DNA from: Lachnospiraceae bacterium
GTDB lineage: Bacteria; Bacillota; Clostridia; Lachnospirales; Lachnospiraceae
Direction of reading: 5' to 3'
NCBI GenBank assembly: GCA_022769625.1
Contig: JALEJP010000019.1
Coordinates: forward strand, 1 to 64,000
DNA length: 64,000 bases
The notes under the pieces are model-generated. The model was given only the letters and a program-made list of their open reading frames with translations. It searched no databases and had not been told where the DNA came from. Shown here piece by piece: positions 50,518 through 60,248 of this stretch; the stretch's first letter is position 1; every line of letters starts with the position of its first letter. The position numbers and the translations under genes are program-made.

Positions 50518-51147
50518 CTATTTCAGTCTGCCAAGCACACTTTCAAAAATTTCATCTGCCATTGCCGGATATTTTGCCAGCATCGCATCTGCCTTTGCGT
50601 TCAGTTCTTCCGCATACTCTCTGTTTTTCATGGATTTGGTGTTGATGTACACATTCAGAGATGCTCCCTGCAGAGCTGCCTTACAGAACACTGCACCTAC
50701 ACCGGCATCACTGATTGCAAGTGCGGAACCTTTTGCTGCAAATTCCTTGATCAGTTCAATCGCTTCACAGCATTTCTCCATAATTTCCATGGGAACAGAG
50801 CAGGCATCTTTCAGCACGATCTCCATTACACGTGCTTTTTCTGCCTTTTCTTCCTCAGTGGCTCTTGGCATACCATATGCTTTTGACAGAGGCTCAAAAA
50901 CTTCTGCATCTCTCTCAACCAGAGTCAGCAGCTCTTTCTGAAGGACATCACATTTTGCCTTCAGTTCATACATCTCATCCTCTACATCCGCATATTTTTT
51001 CTTGCCCACTGTCAGGCTTCCAACCATATTTCCAAGTGCAGTACCGACTGCACCCACCAGAGCAGATGCTCCACCGCCGCCCGGCACCGGTGCTTTGGAA
51101 GCCAGAACTTCTACGAACTCATTACATGGTACAGTAGAAAATCCCAT
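50518..51147 (-). CDS. fchA: Methenyl-THF cyclohydrolase / formiminotransferase-cyclodeaminase family
   Basis: FVEVLASKAPVPGGGGASALVGAVGTALGNMVGSLTVGKKKY. Confidence 0.92.
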   Translation of the reverse strand: MGFSTVPCNEFVEVLASKAPVPGGGGASALVGAVGTALGNMVGSLTVGKKKYADVEDEMYELKAKCDVLQKELLTLVERDAEVFEPLSKAYGMPRATEEEKAEKARVMEIVLKDACSVPMEIMEKCCEAIELIKEFAAKGSALAISDAGVGAVFCKAALQGASLNVYINTKSMKNREYAEELNAKADAMLAKYPAMADEIFESVLGRLK

Positions 51148-51166
51148 TGTAAACTCCTCCTTCATT

Positions 51167-51817
51167 TTATAATAGTTTCTTTAACGTCCCAATCGCGATA
51201 TCTCCCACAACCGCAAGATCCTCCGCTTCAAAAGACAATGGAAAATTATCGGAAAAGAGAATCTGGGAAGAAGGCGGAAACTCATCATCCCCCGCCCACA
51301 GAAGAAACTGTACGCGATATCCGTTCATGAACTCAAACTCATATCCGGCATCACCATGCCCGCATGCGACAGCCCCCATTGCTTCCATTCTCTTTTGAAA
51401 ATCTTTCAGCCTGTTTCCATAAGAAAAAGCGAGACGCATCATACAGCGCCCGTTAAACTGGCGATAATATACTTCCCCATGAGGTACTTCGCGATATGTC
51501 AGAAATCTGCCGCTTCCAACAGATTCCACGCCTCTGGTCAGATAACGAATCACCATGATCCTGGCCGGAATGCCATCTTCCATGGCTCCATAACCCGTAT
51601 CCGAAGCATCTTTTTTCCGTATCGTACATTCCGGCCATTTTACCAGAAATGTCTTCTGCATCATGCGAACCTCAAACTCCTGTGTATCCTCATGCCAGGG
51701 CACACCGGTTCGTCTGGATGCCTCCTGTGGTTGGATCGATGCAAACTCTTTCAGATAATATTCAAACGGAATTTGCTCCTTATTGTTTTTCTCGTATTCC
51801 GGCTTCATAAATTTCAT
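51167..51817 (-). CDS. DUF3786 domain protein
   Basis: WHEDTQEFEVRMMQKTFLVKWPE... LLWAGDDEFPPSSQILFSDNFPLSFEAEDLAVVGD. Confidence 0.8.
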   Translation of the reverse strand: MKFMKPEYEKNNKEQIPFEYYLKEFASIQPQEASRRTGVPWHEDTQEFEVRMMQKTFLVKWPECTIRKKDASDTGYGAMEDGIPARIMVIRYLTRGVESVGSGRFLTYREVPHGEVYYRQFNGRCMMRLAFSYGNRLKDFQKRMEAMGAVACGHGDAGYEFEFMNGYRVQFLLWAGDDEFPPSSQILFSDNFPLSFEAEDLAVVGDIAIGTLKKLL

Positions 51818-51832
51818 GTTCCTTTTCTGTAT

Positions 51833-51852
51833 GAGAGGTCATAAGACCTCTC
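51833..51852. promoter_or_regulatory. Intercistronic hairpin upstream of DUF3786 gene
   Basis: GAGAGGTC-ATAA-GACCTCTC. Confidence 0.5.
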
Positions 51853-51907
51853 TATTTCGTTTGCCCCGCATGCATCATACATTCAGAACATCCTGCCCTG
51901 CACAAAC

Positions 51908-53833
51908 TCATCCGTGACTCGGAAACAGGGATGCATCCGTATGCGGCAGGAAGCAGGCTCCCACAAACTCATCCATGTATTGCGGGATCGCACTCAGTTC
52001 TATATATGTCATATTGGATGCCAGCTCATAAACCTTGCGCTCCGATGCGGTAGAATACAGCATCGCATATGCACCCGCCAGAGAAGTATTTCCGACATAA
52101 TGGTACATTTCCACCGGAATATCCGGGAACATACCAATGTTGATGGCATTGGCCATATTAATCCCGCTGCCGATACCTCCGGCCACGTAAACATTCTCGA
52201 TCATGGAAATATCAAAATCACAGTAAGACAGCATCGTACGTATTGCAGAGAAAATCGCTCCCTTTGCACGGATAAAGCTGTCAATATCCACCTCTGTAAT
52301 CTCCACATCTTTGCTGGAACCAGCTTCCTCTCCCTCAAAAGCGAGAATATAACTACCCATACCATCGGAATCGCGTCTGACACGTTCACCGTCCCGGATA
52401 AATTTTCCTTTTGGATTGATAATACCGCAGCGGAACAGTTCGCTGATAATATCGATAATACCAGATCCACAAATACCTACCGGTTTCGTGCCCGAATCAC
52501 CTACAACAGTAAGCGTCGGCTCCATGGTCTCCTCATCAATCACACATGCCTCAATGGCTCCATCTGTAGCACGCATACCGCAGCTGATATCTCCTCCCTC
52601 AAAGGCAGGTCCCGCCGAGCAGGCACAGCTGAACATAAAGTCCGAATTTCCGAATACGATCTCACCGTTTGTTCCAAGATCAATAAACAGCGAAAAGGAT
52701 TCTTTATTCCAAAGCATGCTCACAAAAGCTCCCGCTGTGATATCGCCGCCCACGTAGCTTCCAATATTTGGTGCAAGAATAATATGCGCATCCGGATTGA
52801 CACAGATACCGATATCTCCGGCAAACAGAGAATTTGTTTTAAAAAAAGTAGGAATATAAGGCTCCATCCTGACCGGATCTGCATCGACACCAATCAGAAG
52901 ATGATTCATCGTTGTATTGGAAGCGATGGCCATGCGATAGATACTCATGGGATTCAGCTTCGCCTGACGACACATATTCTTCACCAGCGGATTAATGGTC
53001 TCCTCGATCACAGCTTTCTGAAGTTTGTCCCTTCCTCCCGGTTTCTGGGATTCAATAATACGATTAATGACATCTGCTCCATAACGAATCTGTCCATTTC
53101 CGCTTGATGCCTTTGCCAGAATCTTTCCATCCAGCATATCAATGATAATCGCAGACACCGTGGTTGTACCAATATCAATCGCAAGTCCCGCCACCACCGG
53201 TTCTTTCTCGCCACTGCATATGTCATATACAAAAATGTCTCTGCTGGTTTTCCGAATCACCAGATTGACATCAAAATTACTTTCGCGCAGTACGTGCGCC
53301 ATTTTACGGATAACCGAATAGGGAAGCTTCACATGCTCCATTCCGGTCTGATTCCGGATAGCCCATACCAGACGTTCATTGTCCGGCATCGTATCATCCA
53401 GAGTCGGTTCGTCCATTGTTACACGAATGATTTCAAGATTATTTTTGAGTTCGATACCTGCTTCTGCGATAGACTTTTTAATATTATCAAAAATTTTAAT
53501 CTCATCCGGTGATGACAGATCTGCCACTTTCATCCTGCTGCGATAAGCAGAAGCAATGTCTGGAACCAGTACAGCAACATCCGCAATTATTTTACTGACA
53601 CACGCCAGACGCCATCCGGCAGCATACTCTTCATCACTGATATGTCTCGTTTTTTTGGAATCCAATTCCCCACCAATGAGCTTCACTCTGCATTTTCCGC
53701 AAGATGCATTGCCTGAACACGGTGCATCGATAGCTACATTTGTTTTTCTCGCTACCTCAAGAAGGCTTTCACCGAAAGCAGCGAAGACTGTTACATCTTC
53801 GCTGTTTTCAAACTTAAAAGTAACCTTATACAT
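51908..53833 (-). CDS. acsV: ASKHA-type corrinoid protein reductive activator (AcsV/RACo-like)
   Basis: N-terminal 2Fe-2S DAPCSGNASCGKCRVKL; GLAIDIGTTTVSAIIIDM; C-terminal ASKHA domain; location in acs operon. Confidence 0.92.
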   Translation of the reverse strand: MYKVTFKFENSEDVTVFAAFGESLLEVARKTNVAIDAPCSGNASCGKCRVKLIGGELDSKKTRHISDEEYAAGWRLACVSKIIADVAVLVPDIASAYRSRMKVADLSSPDEIKIFDNIKKSIAEAGIELKNNLEIIRVTMDEPTLDDTMPDNERLVWAIRNQTGMEHVKLPYSVIRKMAHVLRESNFDVNLVIRKTSRDIFVYDICSGEKEPVVAGLAIDIGTTTVSAIIIDMLDGKILAKASSGNGQIRYGADVINRIIESQKPGGRDKLQKAVIEETINPLVKNMCRQAKLNPMSIYRMAIASNTTMNHLLIGVDADPVRMEPYIPTFFKTNSLFAGDIGICVNPDAHIILAPNIGSYVGGDITAGAFVSMLWNKESFSLFIDLGTNGEIVFGNSDFMFSCACSAGPAFEGGDISCGMRATDGAIEACVIDEETMEPTLTVVGDSGTKPVGICGSGIIDIISELFRCGIINPKGKFIRDGERVRRDSDGMGSYILAFEGEEAGSSKDVEITEVDIDSFIRAKGAIFSAIRTMLSYCDFDISMIENVYVAGGIGSGINMANAINIGMFPDIPVEMYHYVGNTSLAGAYAMLYSTASERKVYELASNMTYIELSAIPQYMDEFVGACFLPHTDASLFPSHG

Positions 53834-53836
53834 TTA

Positions 53837-54622
53837 TTAGATCTCCAGATAGGAATCTGCGTACAGTGTATTATTCTTGAATACATCACAGGATTTGATG
53901 GTTTCCATCAGACGCAGGTCATTCGGATTTACGATAGCAGAGGTCAGACCCTGCATCATAGCCATCGCTACCAGCGCGGAGTCCATAATCGGACGGATGT
54001 GTTTCGGCATACCGTTCGAGTTATTGGAAAGACCACCGGTAGAATTCAGACCCATATCAGAGAACATCTTGATACACTCAAGAATATCCATCTGCTTATC
54101 CTGCATACCTTTTACAACCAGGAACAGTGGATCAAACCACAGATCCTCTGCTTCCATACCATGCTCCAGACCTCTCTCCAAAAGCAGCTGGCAGTAACCC
54201 ATACGCTCATCATTGTCTTTTGCAATACCTTCACCATTACACAGCGCAATAACGATTGCATCGTTTGCTGCTGCAAGATCGATATTCTCGATTCTTCCGG
54301 CTGCATCTGCAGAGTTGACAATCGGTTTGCCTTTGGAACGGTTGTATACGGAAATACCTGCTTCGATTGCTTTCTTATTGGAAGTATCCAGAGCCAGAGG
54401 TACATTATCCAGCTCGCTCTGAAGAAGCTGTACTGCCCATTTCATCAGTTCTTCTCCATCGCTCTCAGCCGGTCCGATGTTTACATCCAGATAAACAGCG
54501 CCTGCATCCAGCTGCTGTTTTGCTCTTTTCAGAATCGGTTCCGGATCACGAGTTGTGAACGCTTTGTTCACTGCCGGAGCTGTTGTGGAAAGTCTCTCAC
54601 CAATTGTTACAAATTTTGCCAT
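53837..54622 (-). CDS. acsE: Methyltetrahydrofolate:corrinoid/iron-sulfur protein methyltransferase
   Basis: MAKFVTIGERLSTTAPAVNKAF...GAVYLDVNIGPAESDGEELMKWAV, GGLSNNSNGMPKHIRP. Confidence 0.95.
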   Translation of the reverse strand: MAKFVTIGERLSTTAPAVNKAFTTRDPEPILKRAKQQLDAGAVYLDVNIGPAESDGEELMKWAVQLLQSELDNVPLALDTSNKKAIEAGISVYNRSKGKPIVNSADAAGRIENIDLAAANDAIVIALCNGEGIAKDNDERMGYCQLLLERGLEHGMEAEDLWFDPLFLVVKGMQDKQMDILECIKMFSDMGLNSTGGLSNNSNGMPKHIRPIMDSALVAMAMMQGLTSAIVNPNDLRLMETIKSCDVFKNNTLYADSYLEI

Positions 54623-54711
54623 AGCTTTGTTCTCCTTTTGCTCATTTATTTCATTATTTTTCCAAATAATTTTCACTTGGCCATACGGCGAACCGCTGTC
54701 ACAGGAATCGA

Positions 54712-56055
54712 TTATGCGAAATCCTTCATAAACTTAACAAGCTGAACTGCCTCGTTCGGAGCAATGATGATTTCCCAGTCAGGAAGCTTAGCTTCCAGCT
54801 CGCCCTTCAGAACAGCAACCTTGCCAGGAATGATCAGCTTTCTGCTCTTGATCTTGCCTGCGATATCCTGCTCCTCAAAGAATTTTGCAATGGTACCGGA
54901 TGAGAATTTGCCGGCTGCCCATGAGGTCAGTACGGAAAGTCCGCCTGCATCGTTGATGATCAGATTTACCGGTACACCGGAACGCTCCAGCTCGCCGGAT
55001 ACCAGGAAGTATGTAAGTGCAAAGTCAACCGTTGTCAGGCATACTGAATTCTCATCTGCGCCGTTCAGAGGATAAATACCCGGCTCAACTTTCATTGGCT
55101 TCTGCGGATCCGTAAACAGGTTCTGACGCAGACCATACAGAGGAAGTGCTTCTGCATAGCCAATATTCTCAGCTACTACGATTGAACCATATTTCATGGT
55201 GAACAGAGACAGAAGAGCTGCCTGTTTATGAGCATCGCCTCTTGCAACTTTTGCAACATTTACAATAGAAGGATAACCACAGGTTCTGTCGCCATCTTTC
55301 AGTGCTGCCTTGCGAAGCTGTACTGCGTTTTTAAATGTATCTTTTACAGTCTCACCTGTCACATCGATCACAAGGTTCTTATTACCCAGTGCCTCCAGTT
55401 TTTCAACGGTATCATGAATCTCGGCCAGATCTGCCCCGCTGACACCAAGAACCACACCTGCTGCTGTAGCAACTGCATTCATCGCCTCATAGTTGGCAGC
55501 ATCTGCACCGTTCAGGATTGGTTTGCCATCCTTGCATACTTCAAGGGCTGCTTTTGCTTTTTCTGCATCTTTTACGCCAAGAACCAGAACACGTCCCGTA
55601 GCTGCTGCTTTCTTAACCAGCTCAACGTAATCCTGTGCGCCATCTGGTGCATCGTTTACGTATACCATTTCTACGAACATTCTCTCGCCGATACGCTCAT
55701 AGTCAACTTTCGCAATATCTGCAAGTTTCTGCTCAACTGTTGCATCATCCATGCATGTGCACAGTGCCATTGCATATCTTGTTTTGCTTACGAATGTTTT
55801 CTCATGTCTGAACAGAACAGTCTCGCCGCCCAGACTCATTTCTGCATCGCCTGCACCAACTTTGATTGTTTTCATTGGCGGCTCAGTAGCTGCTGACAGT
55901 TTAGCCAGAGCTTCCGGTGCAAAATACGGACATTTTGAAAGCTCTACTGCACCCTGTGCAACTTTCATGGAAAATGCCATACAAGTCGGGCTTCCACATT
56001 CTTTACAGTTTTTCTTCGGTGACAATTTGAAAATATCAAGACCTTTAAGTGCCAT
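54712..56055 (-). CDS. acsC: Corrinoid/iron-sulfur protein large subunit (CODH/ACS gamma)
   Basis: MALKGLDIFKLSPKKNCKECGSPTCMAFSMKVAQGAVELSKCPY 4Fe-4S motif. Confidence 0.95.
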   Translation of the reverse strand: MALKGLDIFKLSPKKNCKECGSPTCMAFSMKVAQGAVELSKCPYFAPEALAKLSAATEPPMKTIKVGAGDAEMSLGGETVLFRHEKTFVSKTRYAMALCTCMDDATVEQKLADIAKVDYERIGERMFVEMVYVNDAPDGAQDYVELVKKAAATGRVLVLGVKDAEKAKAALEVCKDGKPILNGADAANYEAMNAVATAAGVVLGVSGADLAEIHDTVEKLEALGNKNLVIDVTGETVKDTFKNAVQLRKAALKDGDRTCGYPSIVNVAKVARGDAHKQAALLSLFTMKYGSIVVAENIGYAEALPLYGLRQNLFTDPQKPMKVEPGIYPLNGADENSVCLTTVDFALTYFLVSGELERSGVPVNLIINDAGGLSVLTSWAAGKFSSGTIAKFFEEQDIAGKIKSRKLIIPGKVAVLKGELEAKLPDWEIIIAPNEAVQLVKFMKDFA

Positions 56056-56082
56056 AATTCTATCTCCTCCTTAACGCAACAA

Positions 56083-57024
56083 TTAAACTAATTCTTTCAT
56101 CAGACCGGAAATTGTCTTGATGGATTCCGGATGTTTCAGGATCACTGCGTTGGAACCTGCTGCGATCACTGCCATAGCAGTCTCAATTTCCATATCGATT
56201 CCACGCTCTTCCTGAGATCCCCATTCCGGTGAATCTGCTTCGGAAGACATAGCCTCTTTTACACCCCATGTCTCAGATGCAACAGGCGTAATGATCGGCA
56301 TCTGTAAGTTTACATCACCCTGCTGAAGTGCTGCTGCCTTTACACGGTCCATAGTGGAGATTACATACTCAAAACCATAACCTGCTGCTGCAGTACCTAC
56401 ATTCATAACGATGCTCTTCTTATCGACACCAAGCTGGGAAAGCAGAACATTCAGCTGTTTAGCAAGGTTGATATCTACGGCCGATTCAGCGCCTACAACC
56501 TGCTTGTAAGCAAGACCTGCTGCTGCACCAACTGTCTTATAGTTTTCTTCTTTTGCAGAGAGAATAACAGCATTTTTTCCCTCCAGAGCTGCTGCTGCCG
56601 CATTAAACAGTTCTGCATCCTTCTCTGCATTTTTACATCCGCATACGACCAGAGGCAGATCAACTGCTGCTGCGATTTCCTTCAGCTCGCCAATCAGCTC
56701 TTCTGTGGATTTGTTTGCTCCGTTTGGATCTCCGCCTTCCATACGGAAGCTTAAGAAGTCCACACCTTCCATAGAAGCTGCCTTTGCAGCGATCTCTGCC
56801 AGTGTTGTACAGCCTTCATAATACTTTTTGATGCACTCCAGCTCGTGTTCCATACCGAAATCTGTAATTTCGATACCTACCTTCGGTGCGTTTTCAATCG
56901 GTGCATCAAAAGAATACAGAGGGAAAACATTTTCTCCTCCAATCTTCACTGCTTTATCTCCAGTACCAATTTCAACTGTATTGATGCTGGCATTAAATTT
57001 TCCTGATTTTGGTGTAAATGGCAT
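56083..57024 (-). CDS. acsD: Corrinoid/iron-sulfur protein small subunit (CODH/ACS delta)
   Basis: VEIGTGDKAVKIGGENVFPLYSFDAPIENAPKVGIEITD; IITPVASETWGVKEA. Confidence 0.95.
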   Translation of the reverse strand: MPFTPKSGKFNASINTVEIGTGDKAVKIGGENVFPLYSFDAPIENAPKVGIEITDFGMEHELECIKKYYEGCTTLAEIAAKAASMEGVDFLSFRMEGGDPNGANKSTEELIGELKEIAAAVDLPLVVCGCKNAEKDAELFNAAAAALEGKNAVILSAKEENYKTVGAAAGLAYKQVVGAESAVDINLAKQLNVLLSQLGVDKKSIVMNVGTAAAGYGFEYVISTMDRVKAAALQQGDVNLQMPIITPVASETWGVKEAMSSEADSPEWGSQEERGIDMEIETAMAVIAAGSNAVILKHPESIKTISGLMKELV

Positions 57025-57076
57025 TTCTAAAAATCCTCCTTCATGCTTTTTAGACTGTTATAAAACATTACCATCA

Positions 57077-57105
57077 TTTTACAACAGCAGCCGCTAAAAA
57101 TCAAT
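57077..57105 (-). promoter_or_regulatory. Candidate internal promoter upstream of acsD
   Basis: Minus strand TTGATT-N17-TAAAAT. Confidence 0.45.
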
Positions 57106-57151
57106 TATAAAACTTTTAACATATGTCATATTCTGAATTTTTATCGGATAT

Positions 57152-57189
57152 GGGTGCCTGTGGGAATCCGCATTCCCCTGCAGGCACCC
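57152..57189 (-). promoter_or_regulatory. Long GC-rich hairpin between acsB and acsD (terminator/processing element)
   Basis: GGGTGCCTG TGGGAAT-CCGC-ATTCCCCTG CAGGCACCC; no strong U-tract on minus strand. Confidence 0.6.
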
Positions 57190-57258
57190 GCTTTCTTTCA
57201 TAATGATTCAGAATCGTTCATACCATAACGTGATAGGTAATGACAAGATCTGTGCGGA

Positions 57259-59382
57259 TTACATCATCGGCTCCATGGAAAGTGCCGGATGTCCTTTTTC
57301 TTCCAGATAAGCCAGCAGAGTCTCAGGATCTTCTGCAATCGTTTCATCTGCAATCATATCTGCAAAGTTCTCAATACCATACAGCTCTTTTGCTGTCTCG
57401 TTCAGTCTCTCAGCAACCTGATCTTTCAGCTCCTTCGGCATCCATACGATACGTGCAACGCCGCCTTCTGCCTTCATGAACTTCTTGGAAGCGATGAAGT
57501 GTTTGCCGTGTCCCATAAAGCCCGGTGTCTGAACACCGCCGCCTGTCATGGAAGCCAGCTCTGAGAAGGTCATACCGATCGGAGTCATACCTGCATACTC
57601 ACGGTTTGCGATGCAGACACCATTTGACAGAGGCTCAATACCACAGATACACTCGAAACATCCGCAGGATGTCATCGGTTTCTCAATGATGGAATACAGG
57701 GATACATCTTCCAGCGCACCCTGTGAAAATCTCTGTACTGCCTCGTTTACATCCTCGTATTCACCGATTCTCTCATCGATTGGTCTTTCCTTTGTGATGA
57801 TCTGGCATGGTCCCTGCGGATCCAGCTCGTTGGTTGCCTTTGCATCCAGCCATGAAACGGCACCGCAAAGTCCAAGTCTCTCCGGTGTAACTACACATAC
57901 GTGAGACGGTGAGAATGCCTGGCACATGATACAGCTGTAGTATACATCCACGCCTTCATCTGTCAGTGTAGTCAGACGCTCATCACGTTTGTCAAACAGC
58001 GGCATAGCCACTTCATGACGAATTCTGGTACATTCAGCCGGATCGGTGTAAACGGTAACCTGACATTTATCAACAACAGCTGCGAACTCACTCTTAACTT
58101 TCGCATACAGAACTTCACCGATGTGTTTTGCACGGAAGCCTGCCTCATAGGTATCTTTGCTGATACGGATACGGATCATGTCACGCTGACCGGTATGCAT
58201 CATACCTTCCACGCAGTTTAAGTAAGAATGGAACTTACGCTCAAATACCGGTTCAAAGTCAGACTGCATGCTCTTGCCTGCCACTTCTACAACATAGCAG
58301 ATACTCTGTTTGCTGCCCACCGGCATTTCATCGATATCCGGTCCGATCAGTGTAATCTTGTGGTCTTCGATCTCAGAAGCTTCCTTTGTCATAACCAGCT
58401 CACAGCAGTCAACACGGGAACCGTCAAATTCTACCTGCATATCGCCGCGGCGGATGATCTCGCCTTCGAAAGCGGAAGCAAATGCAACCGGAATGTCAAT
58501 ATGTGTAATCTTAATCTTGATATCTCTTGCTTCCAGAGAAGTTGCATTGAATTTAGAAACATCTTTCTGAACGATCAGGCTCTTCGGTACACGGAAAGTC
58601 TCTTCGTTTGTTACAACCGGGAAGCCAAGAGCGATAGCTCCGGCACCACATGCAACAATAACCGGATCCAGAGGAGCAAACGCATTAACAAATGCCGGTA
58701 CACGCTCCATGGTGTATTTCATCAGTCCGGCTGCGTCACCCGGCTGGATGTTACCAAAGATCAGAGCTGCTCTGACTGCAACCGATACTACGTGGATAAC
58801 ACTTGTTACATCCTTGCCCAGAGGGATAACACGTACATTTGCGCCTGTCTTGTAGCCCAGCTCTTCACACTGATCAATGATACCGCCAACCAGAGTTACC
58901 AGGATACCCTGAGCCTGATAGCTCTTTACCAGGTCAACGCCTTCCTGAGCGGTCGGTGCGGAACCAAGGATAACAGCAACACCCGGGATATCACCGGTTA
59001 CCAGAGGTACACCCAGTTCACGGATCACTGCATCTGCCAGATGTCCATAGCAGGGAGCTTCATACGGCAGAGCACCATCAATATATTTCAGAACCTCAAT
59101 AAACTCTGCACACAGAGCTGTTGCGATACCGGACATGAATGCATCATTCAATCTCGGTTCTCTTGTCATCAGAGTCTTAACTACGCCCAGAGCCTCTTTT
59201 AACTGGCCAAGAGTTGCCACTTTTGTGCCGGTTACCGCATAATAACACGGAAGGCTGTATGCGGTATCCGGAAAAGCGATTGCTTTGTCTGCGCCATGTT
59301 TTTCAATCGCTGCATCAATCGCGCCTTCTGTCAGACCGTATACGGTATCATTTCCACTGAATACAACATCAAATAATGTCAC
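57259..59382 (-). CDS. acsB: CO-methylating acetyl-CoA synthase (CODH/ACS beta subunit)
   Basis: YYSCIMCQAFSPSHVCVVTPERLGLCGAVSWLDAKATNELDPQGPCQ, SCGCFECICGI (A-cluster ligands). Confidence 0.96.
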   Translation of the reverse strand: MTLFDVVFSGNDTVYGLTEGAIDAAIEKHGADKAIAFPDTAYSLPCYYAVTGTKVATLGQLKEALGVVKTLMTREPRLNDAFMSGIATALCAEFIEVLKYIDGALPYEAPCYGHLADAVIRELGVPLVTGDIPGVAVILGSAPTAQEGVDLVKSYQAQGILVTLVGGIIDQCEELGYKTGANVRVIPLGKDVTSVIHVVSVAVRAALIFGNIQPGDAAGLMKYTMERVPAFVNAFAPLDPVIVACGAGAIALGFPVVTNEETFRVPKSLIVQKDVSKFNATSLEARDIKIKITHIDIPVAFASAFEGEIIRRGDMQVEFDGSRVDCCELVMTKEASEIEDHKITLIGPDIDEMPVGSKQSICYVVEVAGKSMQSDFEPVFERKFHSYLNCVEGMMHTGQRDMIRIRISKDTYEAGFRAKHIGEVLYAKVKSEFAAVVDKCQVTVYTDPAECTRIRHEVAMPLFDKRDERLTTLTDEGVDVYYSCIMCQAFSPSHVCVVTPERLGLCGAVSWLDAKATNELDPQGPCQIITKERPIDERIGEYEDVNEAVQRFSQGALEDVSLYSIIEKPMTSCGCFECICGIEPLSNGVCIANREYAGMTPIGMTFSELASMTGGGVQTPGFMGHGKHFIASKKFMKAEGGVARIVWMPKELKDQVAERLNETAKELYGIENFADMIADETIAEDPETLLAYLEEKGHPALSMEPMM

Positions 59383-59396
59383 TTTATTTTCCTCCT

Positions 59397-60167
59397 TTAG
59401 ATAGCTGTTTCATCTATCCTGTTTTTAATTATTGAAATTTCAGCCCGCGCTGTGGGACTCACATCAAAAGGTGAACGTCCCTGGCGATCAGCATCAATTA
59501 CTTCTGAATTGTAATGAATGAATCCCAGTAGGTCTTCCTCCGGTATCCTGGAACGAATAAAATCCTCATCCTCTGTGCCCCGCACTTTATTTGCAACAAC
59601 ACGTACTTTTCGAATGCCCAGCTCCGACGCAAGACGTTTCACATTTTTGTAAGTTTGAATACTTCTTGCTCCAGGTTCAATCACAACCACAAACTGATCC
59701 ATTCCTTCCGTCGTCCCTCTTCCAAGATGCTCCAGTCCAGCTTCCATATCCAGAATAACCACATCATTGCTGCGAAGCACCAGATGGTTAATGATTCTCT
59801 TTAACATCACATGTTCCGGGCAGACACAACCGCTCCCGGCGGTTTCCACTGTTCCAAGAACCAGAAGTTTTACACCATTACAGGATTTGGAATAGGTATC
59901 GGGTATATCGTCAACCTTTGGATTCAGCTTATAAAACTGATTCTGATCATTGGCACCTGTACGCTCCTGAATCAGTTTACGCATTTTCGTAATCGGCACG
60001 ATGGAATCCAGCTCTTCCTCTGAAAAACCAAGTGCCAGTCCCAGGTTTGCATCCGGATCCACATCCGCTGCGAGTACATGTTTCCCTTCCTCTGCATACA
60101 ATCTGGCCAGCGTTGCAGCAAAAGTTGTCTTTCCCACTCCGCCTTTTCCGGTAACTGCAATTTTCAT
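59397..60167 (-). CDS. CooC/AcsF-type nickel-insertion ATPase
   Basis: MKIAVTGKGGVGKTTFAATLARLYAEEGKHVLAADVDPDANLG; CVCPEHVMLK. Confidence 0.9.
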   Translation of the reverse strand: MKIAVTGKGGVGKTTFAATLARLYAEEGKHVLAADVDPDANLGLALGFSEEELDSIVPITKMRKLIQERTGANDQNQFYKLNPKVDDIPDTYSKSCNGVKLLVLGTVETAGSGCVCPEHVMLKRIINHLVLRSNDVVILDMEAGLEHLGRGTTEGMDQFVVVIEPGARSIQTYKNVKRLASELGIRKVRVVANKVRGTEDEDFIRSRIPEEDLLGFIHYNSEVIDADRQGRSPFDVSPTARAEISIIKNRIDETAI

Positions 60168-60248
60168 ATATTCATCCACCTTTGATTTTTGATATACAGA
60201 GCAAGCTTTGATACTTGCTCTGTCCGTACTTTACTTTAAATCTATTGA

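Noticed and set aside
51914-53107. 397-aa plus-strand ORF
   Set aside because: Antisense to acsV; the sense-strand protein is unambiguous
58228-59202. 324-aa plus-strand ORF
   Set aside because: Antisense to acsB; shadow ORF
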